The notes under the pieces: generated by a model | Seen by the model: the letters and a program-made list of their open reading frames with translations, nothing else | What the model was told of the DNA's origin: nothing | Database searches by the model: none | Position numbers and translations under genes: made by a program | Source: Trissonchulus latispiculum | Taxonomy: Eukaryota > Nematoda > Enoplea > Enoplida > Ironidae | Direction: 5' to 3' | DNA: 64,000 nucleotides | Assembly (NCBI GenBank): GCA_030248195.1 | Contig: JASAND010031911.1 | Coordinates: forward strand, 1-64,000 | Shown here: positions 1-10,395 of the stretch, piece by piece | How positions within the stretch are numbered: the first letter of the stretch is position 1 | Layout: every line of letters begins with the position of its first letter

Positions 1-503
1 TAAATTTAAGACTAAATTAATTCCTAAAAACAGTAATGTCCTTAAAGCTAAAATTAAACTGTGTAACTTTGTGCAATATTGTTTGATATATAAGAGTTAC
101 ATATTGAATGAGATTCGCACTATAGAGAAGCTTAAACTTTTAATTGTGAAATTTATTATAATATGGTAAAACCTTATAACATTGCTCTAACTTTTAAACT
201 ACTGTTTTAAAAAGTTTCAATATTTTGTACTAATTTTGCAGTTAGAGAATCTAATGGGGCCCCCAAACTATTGACCTTTGCATTTGACCTTTCCACTTTT
301 CTTTAATACAGACCAACGTCTCAGCAGGAGAGCAATTAAAGGATTCATTTTCTCTTCCAATTTTGGGGCCCCCACCAGATTCCTACAAGCCGAAAATTGT
401 TTAACACAAATTTTGCTGCAAACTTTTCAGGGATGCTGATCACAAATCTGAAATCCGTTTTTCGATTCAGCTTTTCGTTAACTCAGTATGAGCAAAAGTT
501 TTA
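1..503. other. Non-coding flank, nothing recognised
   Basis: AT-rich sequence with two short GGGGCCCCC-containing stretches near 256 and 364. No splice-bounded open frame or repeat structure could be supported. Confidence 0.5.
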
Positions 504-835
504 GGGACTGTGTCAAAAATCAAAGGCGCGTTACGCGGTTTGGCAACTCGGTTTCATCACCACCGTGTACGCACCTTACAACGCGGTTTTATTTGGGAAA
601 ACGTGCTTTTACCAGGCATCTGTAACTTCTCCACAAAAGGCAGAGTTTTACTTTTTCAATACAAAAAATGTGTGTATACCAGCCATGGTTACAAAAATCC
701 ACTTGCTGCTAAATATAAGACATGGCAGCAAAACACGGTTGCTTTTGCGAGAACGCGCTTTGATTAAAGCCAATACACACTTTCCACAAAGCGAGTTTCG
801 TGATCAACAACGCGCTTAATTTTTGACACAGTCCC
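504..835. mobile_element. TTA-flanked MITE, PIF/Harbinger type
   Basis: The ends are inverted copies of each other: GGGACTGTGTCAAAAAT at 504 and its reverse complement ending at 835. TTA is duplicated on both sides (501-503 and 836-838). A TWA target with G-rich termini is typical of PIF/Harbinger (Tourist-like) elements. The 332-bp interior has no transposase-like frame; the two overlapping small ORFs inside are incidental. Class is inferred from ends and target site only. Confidence 0.75.
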
Positions 836-1267
836 TTAAGCTTAGCATGTAAAGCTTAAACTGAGCTAACGAAATCTGAATCGAAAATTCAGGGTTCAGA
901 TTCGTGCTCAGCGCCCCTGAAAACCCCTGTGTGCAAGTTTTCAGCAAAATTTGCTACAAAGATTTTGGCTCCCCTTCCTCTTACCAAACTAAAACTTAAA
1001 ATGTTTCAAATTTTTTTTTAATTTTAAAATTTTGAATATTAGAATTCATAAGCCTCCAGTATGCGCCCATGCAAAATTTCGAAGTTATTGGTCAAGAACA
1101 CTAAAAGTTATGGCTGGGGGGATAAGCGCTAGAGGCCCGTAATTTTTATGACATTTGAACAAATTCTGTTAACACGAAGATTGTTGTCCCATCCTGCGCC
1201 CAGCAACTCTTTTGTGTCATATAACTTTCTTGTTCTCACTAACTATGATCACTTGACAATGAACTCC

Positions 1268-1605
1268 TACCTAGTGGACCCCCGGAAATCAGTACCTAGT
1301 TAGTAAGCAATTGCGTATGTTCACTCAATGCAACAGTATGCCTTTTATCGAGACCACCCCGAAAATGTGACCTGTCATTTATCAATCTCGAATGATAGGT
1401 CACATTCGCGGGGGTCCCGATAAAAGGCTTACCGTAGGAATGAGTAAACATACGCAATTGTGTAATAGGTACTGATTTGCGGGGAGGTCCACTAGGTACA
1501 GGTTTGCGGGGGTGTTCCATTAGCGTGCAGAGCATGGCTCACGAGCTGAAAACAGAGAGTGTGACACTTGTCACACTCTTATTAATCATGTACTTTTAGT
1601 CATAT
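1268..1605. mobile_element. Foldback MITE with internal inverted repeat
   Basis: Positions 1268-1380 and 1385-1498 are imperfect reverse complements of each other, sharing for example CCTAGTGGACC near 1270 and GGTCCACTAGG near 1486, and GCAATTGCGTATG against CATACGCAATTG. The right flank (about 1510-1605) resembles the right end of the element at 55420-55800 (GCAGAGCAT, then a GTGTGACAC/CACACTCTTAT stretch and ATGTACT). It is probably a degraded member of that family; its left terminus is not recognisable. Confidence 0.55.
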
Positions 1606-1632
1606 TTACTCGTTCCAACAATGTCAAAGTTT

Positions 1633-3050
1633 TTAATGTTGCGCACATATTTCTTCGGCCAAATCCTTGGTGAATCTTTGGAAGTAATCATAGGCTTCTG
1701 ATCCGCACTTTGTGATGATCGCATTGTGAGCGCAGCCGGTGTAACGTTGAACTGCGTCACAGCTAGATTCGCTGAACTTCCAAATACAGTCGTACAGGCT
1801 GCTCTCCCTGAAAGAAAACAAAAACAGAAGATTAAAACAATGGAATGGTGGAAATGTAGATCAACACCAAAAGCAAGTTCGTGTCATGACAGTTCAGAAG
1901 ATACATTGCTGTAGCAAAAATGTACCGCTAAATCAATTTAAGCAAACAATTTTGCTCCCTACATTTTTGAGGTCAGACTTTGGTATACATACATGGAAGC
2001 AAAACAAGGCCAAAAACAGTTCTGATCTACAATGTTCTTCATGGCGTTATTTTGTTTGTCCTGTTAGATGACTGACCTTTTCTGCCCATAAGCTCTTAGA
2101 TTTGAGTTTGAATTTAGATTTTCATTTTCATTCTAATTTAATCTCGGGCTGTCTCAGGCCGGAACATATTAAGAGGGATTTTCCGATATATAAGAGATGG
2201 TCCAGGATTTGGTCTTGGAGTGTCAGTGGTCTCAGAAACAGATACTGCGAGAAACCGGTGTAACAAACAACTGTAACTCTTTGAATCCGTTAGCTTTCTG
2301 AAGGATAGTAGCCTAAGGAAATGATGGGAGAAAAACTCGCGATCTCAAATTTAACAACCTCTGCGGCAAGGAAGGGCCTATCAGTCAAAATAAACGAAAA
2401 CGTAAAACCACTGATTAGTAATTTGTATTTGGGGTTTATCTTAACTCCAGCATCAAAAGCTTTAATAAAAGTAATAAATAATAATAGCAATAATAATAAT
2501 AACAAAATAATAACAAAAATAATAACAATAATAATAATAGCAATAATAATAATTAAATAAAATGTTGTTAAAATTGTTAAAATTAAATAATGTTAATTAA
2601 CTTTATAGTCTTCACGGTCATTGGTTCAGCATGGTATAAAATTGTGCATCAGCATATATGCACCAACTTAACCATATATCTTTTCTTCGAATCAAAAATT
2701 CACAAAAGTATCACCTACATATCTGATATCTGAAGATTAATTCCGTGCAAACACCTTCCGTAGGCTGCTTCCAGTTTCACATATTCTGAATTCTGGCAGT
2801 ACAGTCGGCCAGGCAGAAACATATCACACTTTTCTGCCAACTTTGGTGCACAGGTTTTCATCTGCTGATAAATGTTACAGAAATCAGCCCCGCTAACATA
2901 AGCTTTTCCAAACGGATTTTTGCTAATGTTGCAAAGGTTTAGCGATTTTCTAAGCTGCCGAGGTCTGCAGCGTTCGTTAGCACTTTCACTGGCACATAAC
3001 ATTAAGCCACACATAAGCCACAGAATTGCTATAAACTTGTAGGAATACAT
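1633..3050 (-). CDS. Secreted cysteine-rich protein, two exons
   Basis: Exon 1 is 3050-2719 and exon 2 is 1807-1633. The donor is gtaggt and the acceptor tttctttcag; the codon split across the junction gives Met. The exons sum to 507 nt, giving 168 residues plus a TAA stop. The N-terminus (MYSYKFIAILWLMCGLMLC) is a typical signal peptide of about 20 residues. The mature chain is all-soluble with about 13 cysteines spread along it, including a C-x3-A-x4-KCG-x-EAY-x-YF stretch near the C-terminus. That Cys/CG-A-Y layout recalls small secreted protein families of arthropods and nematodes, but I cannot name the family. No adjacent partner gene is visible. Exon structure is well supported; function is unknown. 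Confidence 0.8.
2480..2556. repeat. Imperfect (AAT)n microsatellite
   Basis: Alternating AATAATAAT and interrupting CAA/AAC units. It lies inside the intron of the minus-strand secreted-protein gene. Confidence 0.8.
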
Positions 3051-5030
3051 TTTTAGAGATTTTTAGAGTTAAGTGAGAAAGAAAAAGGCTTTATGGTTAA
3101 TGAAGTAAAAAAGTGTCTGACTTAGTGTCTAAATGTGAACACTAATTCTAGACTGGTAATCAGTTTTGCGTTTTTAGGTTGATTACCAGCAAGGTAATAA
3201 AGCTTAGATTAATTGGCCAATAAATTTGCCATAAATTAATGACACTTCTTTCTGTTAAATATGCCGTGGCATAAAAATCTAGCCATCTAACTATTTGCTA
3301 ATTTGTGTTTTTATCTTCACCAAACGTTACAGCTTCATCATTTTTTAGTTTTACACTTCATTCATTCATAGCTCTCCTTCAAGTTTACGAATGTAATTTG
3401 AGCTTTCAAGCAACCAAACAGGATAGAGGTGTAATTCTTTGCTTTCCCCCTAAAGTATATAGCTACACTAGATACTTAACCCTAGTTTAACTCATTATAC
3501 TTTATCCAAAACAGTCATTTTGAACTGATGATTGGAGTTATCCGATTAATGGAGATTCAGGTAATACTGAATACCTTGTTAGGACCAAAAATTTGTAAAT
3601 GACACAAATGTCTGTCACTGCCACTTTAGATACCCCCCCCAATAAAATTCTGTTGTTTTAATACGCACAATATGATCTCTGGGATTTTGGGAAACAAAAA
3701 CTGTTCCACTCTCTGCAGGAAATTGTTTAAATGATTGCTTAGGGGGTCACAAAAAGTGTTACCTATTGGTCGGTGCTTTAGCTACTTTGACAGTTTCTGC
3801 ATTTGAAGCAAACATTTTCCGCGTCAGTAGTTTTTTCTCCAGGAGTATCGAGAAAGATAAGTCCATTTGAAGTGAAGATATCTTCTTCTTGTAGGTAAAA
3901 CGGGGGGGGGGGGGGGTAAGCAAGAGAGGCTAATTTCAGGTTTGTGTTGCCTGGGTGCTCTAAAACTTTCCAAAGGAAGACAATAGAAACTGATAATTTA
4001 TTCTGAAACATGGCACTTAGGTTCTCACCTATGTCTACCAATCAAGCAGACCTACTGCTGCATAATAGATCAGGGGTATTATAGGATTAGATAGTTTTTA
4101 GATCATACCTTTTTTACTGGCGTAGACTATCACGAAGAGCTGTTTTTTCTGCTTTTTGTTATTAAGTCCTGGAAATCTTTAAAAGGGTCAAACGAAATTT
4201 TACTGTTACGAAAATTAACGAAATTTTTACATTGCAAGCAGTTGCTTAGCAAATATAACTGTTGCTGAGTTGCTAACTGTTGCTGTTTGAGTATTTGAGT
4301 TTGGCATAGGAAAGATTGATAAGTTTGATAATGAGAGTTCAGCTGATGGATCACGGTGTAGTGGTAGCATGTGTGAAGTTTGGTCCAATGTATTCTGATT
4401 ATTTCGGAATAAAGACCGGACTCGTGTCAATTTAGATAACTAAGTGCAGGTTCAGGTCTAAGGTGTGTGACGCTAAAAACTATAAGTTTGAAATTAATCT
4501 ATCTAAATATTTCTATCAGAAGAAATACAGGAGAACTCGATTCGAATACGAAAACAACAAAAGTGATACTAAATTCAACCACTAAACACCAAATGGGGCA
4601 CAAATATAATTCTATGACTGCAAGACGGTCAAAAACAAAGTAAATACTGTTACGAACGATTCGAATAAAAATACTTTAATGGCGGAGCCTAATTTGTCAC
4701 TTCACCCCCAGCCCAACTGAGTGTATTCTGCGCATACTTTAAATAGTCAAAAGAAATCAACAAAGCCAACACTTTACATAAACTGGAATGATTGATTGTT
4801 TGACATGTCCAGAATTTGCCTAACATCTGTTATTTGAAATACTAACTCTCCAACTGCAATACGTCACAAAACTACAGTATCATCACTTCTTTACATGTAG
4901 TGTCAACTTCACAACTATAAAATACTGTAACTCAGATTACTGTAGAATTATTGTAAAACTACTGTAAGATTCTATGAATTACGATAGATTTCAACTCTTA
5001 TGACTTAGGCTTAGCATGAGATGCCCGACT
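3051..5030. other. Intergenic region with only a SINE fragment
   Basis: I see no coding exon. Position 3901-3916 is an uninterrupted G tract. Positions 4307-4345 (gaaagattgataag ... gagttcagctga) match the head of the SINE at 61065-61300. The remainder is AT-rich with no assignable structure. Confidence 0.5.
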
Positions 5031-5034
5031 AATA

Positions 5035-5220
5035 TTCCACACATGTCTGACTCCAGAGCAGAAGCGCCGTGGTTCGAACCCCGACCGGGCAGTTCTTTAT
5101 TTTCACTAAAAAGCTGAACCTCCTTCTCCCTTCTCTCTCTTAGGTGGTTGTTTCTTGGGTGCAAGGGTGCCTGACGACTCCTGTGTGGGCTTTCTCCTCG
5201 TTTCTTTGCCCACCAGTCCT
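5035..5220 (+). mobile_element. tRNA-derived SINE, Trp-like head
   Basis: The head contains an anticodon-arm-like stretch TCTGACTCCAGAGCAGA and a B box GTGGTTCGAACCCC, as in tRNA-Trp(CCA), but the 5' half does not fold into a tRNA. The tail (TTCTTTATTTTCACT, AAAAAGCTGAA, a CT-rich run, GGTGCCT) is shared with the copy at 61065-61300. Two copies with the same non-tRNA body identify a SINE family rather than a tRNA gene. Confidence 0.65.
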
Positions 5221-5860
5221 GCTATCTACCGTCACTTTTCAGAACAGTAAAATTGGCGAAAATTACTAACTTAAAATGCTTCTTGGCTAAACACCAAAGA
5301 CCCAAGCACCTGACTACATGCATTTCAAATGATATACTCAATGATTGGATTTATGCTTTTTATTGCCAATATTGCCATCCATTTGTTCCAACCGGAAACA
5401 TTTTTGGACGGCTCATGCAAATTACAGAAACTTTTTGACAAGAATGATTTTCGAAAAATCTCTTGTATTTACCTGAATCAGGCTGTTTTTGCCGGCTATT
5501 TCCTTCGAGAAGACAATTCTAATGAACCAGCCGAGAAATTTTATCCAGGTCTGAGTTTTCAGACTATCAAATTTCACTTACCAGTCAGGTTTAGAACTGT
5601 CACAGTTTTAATGGGAGAGAAAACTTTCAGCTCCGTTTTTTGCCTTTTGAATCAGTCAGAATTCCATTGTTTACAGAGATAACCTTTAAGCTTCCTCTTC
5701 AAAATAGATAACATAATCTGGGTGCCTTCTTTTCGGCTGTGGGTGAAATGACCTAATGGGCTCAAGAGCAATGCAATTTGATGCAATGATGGGATAACCT
5801 GGTTCCTCAACATGGAAGAGCTGAAAATCTCTGAGCGGGATTACAACCTGCATACTTGTA
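5221..5860 (+). other. Intergenic region with one unexplained ORF
   Basis: A 117-codon open frame runs from 5329 to 5682 and begins with a hydrophobic stretch (SMIGFMLFIANIAIHLF). It has no recognisable domain and I could not tie it by splice phase to the four-helix gene downstream, whose start is explained at 6794. Possibly chance, possibly an exon. Confidence 0.3.
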
Positions 5861-5861
5861 A

Positions 5862-6010
5862 AGATTTGGCTCCACCAGGAATCGAACCACGGACCTCCCG
5901 GACTGCAGTCCGGCGTGCAACCACCACACCACGGAGCCAGGAGAGAGGAGCACATAACTTCTATATCAGTGATGCTCTCTGTACATATTGTTTTGCTAAC
6001 CACTTTCTTT
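5862..6010 (-). mobile_element. tRNA-derived SINE, Cys-like head
   Basis: On the minus strand, GGCTCCG pairs with TGGAGCC as an acceptor stem, a four-pair D stem follows, and the anticodon arm CCGGA-CTGCAG-TCCGG is tRNA-Cys(GCA)-like with a six-base loop. B box is GTGGTTCGATTCC. The adjoining body (GAGAG.AGGAGCACATAACTTCTATATCA in plus orientation) is shared with the copy at 20525-20660, so this is a SINE and not a functional tRNA. Confidence 0.65.
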
Positions 6011-6066
6011 CATGATAAGTTCACCACCACTTTAATGATAAGTGGCATTATACATGTGCTTGGACG

Positions 6067-6600
6067 GTTGGGGGGGGGGGGTTTCACCCCCCCCCCAAGA
6101 CCTGAACCTCACTCCCCAAGAGGGCTCCATCACCCTCCAGAGTTTGGATTTTTCCGTTTTTTGGGCCGTCCCGGGTTAGGCCCGGTAGCGCCCGCGTAAT
6201 TTTGGGTTGGGCCCGGTAGCGCCCGCGTAATTTTGGGTTGGGCCCGGCCCGGCTCAGGCTGAAACCCCGGCCCGTTAACGGGCCCGGTTATAGAGGCCGG
6301 GCCTACCGGGCACACCAGGTCCTGCCGGGTTCACCGGGCCTGCATGGCTTATCGTGCCTGCCGGGCTCAGTTTGCGAGTCTGGGACTTGCTGTGGCCCGG
6401 GCTTTGGGCCAGGCCTAGCAGCGGGCCCGGGCTTCGGAGTTTGGGCTTCTCACCGGGCCTGGGGGTTAAAAGCCGGGCCAAGGAGCAGGCCCGGGCTTTG
6501 GGCCGGGCCTGGTAAGCGGGCTCCGGTCTTTGACTGGGCTCCGGGCCTGGGCCGGGCCAGGCCTGGGGCCGGCCTGGTCAATTTCCTATCGGAATAACCC
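6067..6600. repeat. GC-rich low-complexity block with G/C hairpin
   Basis: It opens with a near-perfect hairpin of a G12 run, TTTCA and a C10 run (about 6069-6099). Next come tandem copies of a roughly 36-bp unit (GGCCCGGTAGCGCCCGCGTAATTTTG, 6180-6245), then a long stretch built from GGCCCGG/CCGGGCC words. Several long ORFs cross it in different frames, but all are rich in Gly/Pro/Arg/Ala and are compositional artefacts. It resembles the GGGCCGGGCC ends of the element at 52147-52960. Confidence 0.7.
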
Positions 6601-6793
6601 TAGCCGTCGGCCGCCGATTCACCCCTCCCCCAGTGCTTCCCCTACTGCACATGTCTGCTCCCCTTCAGTTTTTGACCTTAATGTGCGAGCAACTCGGAGG
6701 CTTAATATTGTTGACTGTCTCACGCTTCCTATTATACATAAACTCTTGATATTGCCTGTTGCAGACATCAAAATTTTGTGAATCCCACAAGCT

Positions 6794-9700
6794 ATGCTTG
6801 ATGACGACTTGTACGGGGCTGAAAAGCCAATTTTAAATTCGTTTTGCTGTGGACTGTCATTGCACACCGGTGTCTGCTCAGCTACACTATTTACTCTTGT
6901 AAGAATTGATAAGAATATTCTTCTTGACATTCACAAGAAAGTTTGAGAACTCATTCTATAACTAAAAAATTTTCATCGAGCTATTTGAATAGATTTGAAT
7001 CGACTCTATTAATATTTAACCCTTAAATTATATATGTACGGTATTTCTAACATAAACTGTTTAATTTAACTATGAAATATTATTTGATCAGTATTTACAT
7101 ATGGTACAAGTTATGCAAATTTATTGTATAGACTTTGTCAAAATTTTATTAATTTCAGTTGGTAACCAGTGCCCAGCTTCTCAGAGAATTGCCCTGGGAT
7201 ATGCAATTCAGTGGCTATGAAACTACAGTTTACGCAGAGGCAACAAATCTGACCTATCGGAAATCACAGTCGAAACTTGACGCAGCAGTTGCAAGATGTA
7301 TGATTTTAGGTTTCAAATTAAATGGTTTAATTTGAAAGGCATAACGGACCATTGATTTAAACTAGGGTTCGAAATATGACATAACTAAAACAAGGAAGAA
7401 TAAAACTTGAATCCGTTTACAAGCAATCATTTCAAGTGGAAATTTCAATTAAATTCTAATTAATAAACTTAATTAATTACTTAACTAATTAATCAATTAT
7501 TTGATTTCAATATTGAAACAAAATGAGTGCATAATTAATTGTTGCTTTCTAATTTTTGCAATTTCAGTTCCCGTTTCACAGCAACCTCATCTGGCTCAAA
7601 AGATTATCGATGTAACCTGGGGCCTGCTGGGTCTGGTTGCAACTGCACTACTGCTAATTGGACTAATAAAGGTATTTTAGTAATTAATACCTTTAACAAC
7701 ACCAATAAAAAATAAGGGTAACTCCTCAGGGAGAGATCAGGTCCTTGCACAGTCTCCTGTTACCTTCCCACATAAGTGGCACACATTTACCGACCAGCTA
7801 AGGATGAATAACCGGTTAGGCCTATGCTTAATACCATTTGAAAAGCTTTGTTCATTGAAAGAATTTGAAGCACTAGTCATTGGATTATTGACGGATCGCT
7901 TCAACCACTCAGCCATACCGGCTTAAAAGGAATCAGGTCACATAATTTTATTTTTTATTTTTATATTTATTATTATTTTTATCATGAATCTTATATCCTG
8001 TTGACAGGTAGCAAAGGGGGACGTAGGAAATTAATAAAACCAAGAAACTGGAAACAAGAAATGAAAGGAAACGGAGTAACACAGGTTTTAGCCAAAATTG
8101 GAAAGAATCTGGTTAATATTCGAAAACGCTGCTAACAAATCACTACCTAATGACTTTTAAACGACCCATTTAGACTGGGAGTTCTGGTTAAATTTCTTTC
8201 TAACAAGACTATTTTTAGTTTTCAATAGTTACTATTTTGTTTTCTATTGTTTTCTATAGTTACTGTTTTTTACAGAAGCGGCAGCCATTCCTGTTGCCCT
8301 GGCTCTCGTGGAACTCAATCAATGTTCTCATAGTCACCATGAATTGTCTGCTGTTTATTGCAGTTGTGGCTGTATGTCAAAATTGTTGCAAACATTAAGC
8401 GTTTTGCTGCAAACTGGGCAGAAAAGCACCTAAAAATCTATAATAACAGGAGTTAATATTGGCTAAAATGATAAAAGTATCTTGTCTGCACGGACAGACA
8501 CTGACAGGATCTTTAAATTTAAATTATTCGTAATTATAATTTGATTATTCTAGATTCATACAAAGGATGGATATCATTTGCCTTTCACCTATACTGATAT
8601 TTTACTCTATAGCATGATGCCGGTTCAGGTATGAGGTCAGATTTATCCAAGACTGAAACTTGGTAAAGAGAAATTTGAAATACTTTGTATTGCACGCGGA
8701 GTTAAGCAAGTTAAATTTACCAGTTGGTTTTTGGGAAACAGGCAAAACGATTGGGTACCTACTGAAGAGCTTTGTACCTAAATAATAATGCAAAAGGTTC
8801 TGTAGAAAATACCAGGTTACGTTCTTGTAATTTCAACAAGTCGTCGCTTGTGAAGGGTACCATAAAGTTATCACTACTTTTATGAGTACTTTTGTTTTCT
8901 TTCTGTGAAATCGTTTTGAAGGAATGAAGAAAATTCTGAAACTTTTGCCTGATGCGAAATATGTGTATTCTATCTAAACTTGTTACTCATTGTTTTCATA
9001 GAGCTACAGATGAACTAGGTTGTAATTCTTTCAGTTGTACTTTGTCCTGATTGTCGTGGCATACTATCAATCGCTGGAAGTGCCTGGATTTCGAGAACGG
9101 GTAATGAAACAATTTACAAGGAGTTGAGATAAATGTGGCTCACATTAGGCTCAGCAAACTAGTTTTTTTTACTAGAACAGCATTAAGGCAGAATTCAGTC
9201 GTGTCCCAGTCCAATGAAAGAACAAACGAAACTAAGATTGTCACTACAGCACCTCCGACCAGAAAAATTCGGGCTTGAGGTGGGGATCGAACCCACAACC
9301 TTTGGCGCTCTACCGATTGAGCCACCCAGGCACAATTGAAATAAGCTCAAGTTTAAAAACAGATTCCGGAATGAAAACAATCGGAGTGGGAGGAACCGAA
9401 AAAGCTTAGCTCAGTTGAAGTTTGATAACTACTTGCAAAATACGCCATGGATGAGCGTAATATCAGCAACCTAAAAAGATTGAAATCAGTAAACAGGGAC
9501 ACAGCTGAGTAGAGGCGTATATACTCTACTAGCAAGCAATCACCCAACTCTGGTTGGTTCGATCTCCGTCCTGGACACGTTTCTTCACATCTTTCAATCC
9601 TGATTTCAAGCTACCACGACTGCTTTTGTGAACCAAAACAGATTTCAATTGTTTTCATGCTATGCTACATATGTTATTTTGTGTCATTATTGTCTTATTT

Positions 9701-9892
9701 TAGCAATCATCCTACGGGAACAATTCGTTAAGCAATTTTCGTTCCATTCAAAAGAAGCTGCGAAAACGATATCTCTCCGCCAACGATGTTCAGTTTCCGG
9801 ACGAAACCTGTCAGAGTGATGCAGCATCTGCCACTGCTTCGGCGGATGATATCTTAGAAAGTCCACACTACAGCAGTAATACAATACTGTGA
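6794..9892 (+). CDS. Four-transmembrane protein, arthropod tetraspan type
   Basis: Seven exons: 6794-6898, 7159-7297, 7568-7671, 8276-8371, 8554-8628, 9035-9100 and 9704-9892. All introns are GT-AG, phases match, and the 774 nt encode 257 residues. The start is the ATG at 6794 with no upstream in-frame alternative in the exon. TM1 follows a CCG-x-SLHTGV motif (residues 18-43). A roughly 45-residue extracellular loop with an NLT glycosylation site follows, then TM2 (WGLLGLVATALLLIGLI), TM3 (INVLIVTMNCLLFIAVVA), a second loop, TM4 (LYFVLIVVAYY) and a Ser/Asp-rich cytoplasmic tail ending in SNTIL. The CC-x-SLxTG start and K-x-PFLLPW motif before TM3 resemble small arthropod four-pass membrane proteins (DUF4728/Pasiflora-like), which I infer only by pattern. 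It is convergent with the SLC15 gene, 3' ends about 500 bp apart. Confidence 0.85.
9240..9345 (-). mobile_element. tRNA-derived SINE lacking an anticodon arm
   Basis: Minus strand: A box GTGGCTCAATCGGTAGAGCG, B box GGGTTCGATCCCCAC, and an acceptor-like pairing GCCTGGG/CTCAAGC with one mismatch. Only about ten bases separate the D and T arms, so there is no anticodon stem. The body (gaaaaattcgggctt and upstream cactacagcacct in plus orientation) recurs at 14828 and 61975. It sits in the last intron of the four-helix gene. Confidence 0.65.
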
Positions 9893-9979
9893 TACTGTGA
9901 TTGACAGGTGGTGCTATCATAATTTTGATGGAATGTTAGAATAGAGCTGATTGAATTGTTCTTAATGAAACACTCTGTT

Positions 9980-10004
9980 AATCAATCAATCAATCAATCA
10001 ATCA
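9980..10004. repeat. (ATCA)n microsatellite
   Basis: Six perfect ATCA units in the spacer between the convergent four-helix and SLC15 genes. Confidence 0.85.
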
Positions 10005-10395
10005 AGCTTTGCTGATGCTTAAGCGTTATCTATATCTCCACTTGTCTGATGTGGCAAAAATGTAAACGTTTGCGTTGGTGATACCTTTTCATCTATATCG
10101 TAAAATGTAGAGCACTCTTTGTCCATTTTGAAATCTTATAGATCTTAAATGAAATTATTCATTTGTAGTCTAGCTTTCCAGGGGAAACACGGGAATTATC
10201 TCCAAACTTTAGCTCATTCACTTAATTTCTATCTCGATAAGATCTTGGTATTCCTTACCAAATATCACAAAATATCAAAAAAATTATAGTATACTACAAA
10301 ACATTGGGATTGTTACAACTAAATATACAGCCTGCTCTGAAAGCTCAGACAATTTTACACATTTTGTCAGTTTTTCTCAGTTTTTTCTCTGGATT

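Noticed and set aside
5329..5682. First exon of the four-helix gene
   Set aside because: The exon starting at 6794 gives a start codon, the matching phase and a continuous TM1; no phase-consistent join from 5329-5682 was found.
5865..5945. tRNA-Cys gene
   Set aside because: Acceptor and D stems pair well, but the anticodon loop has six bases, the T stem is poor, and the downstream body repeats at 20525.
6130..6597. Long Gly/Pro/Arg-rich ORFs on both strands
   Set aside because: Product of GGCCCGG low-complexity sequence open in several frames.
9253..9330. Functional tRNA gene
   Set aside because: No anticodon arm, an acceptor mismatch, and a non-tRNA body shared with other copies; a SINE.
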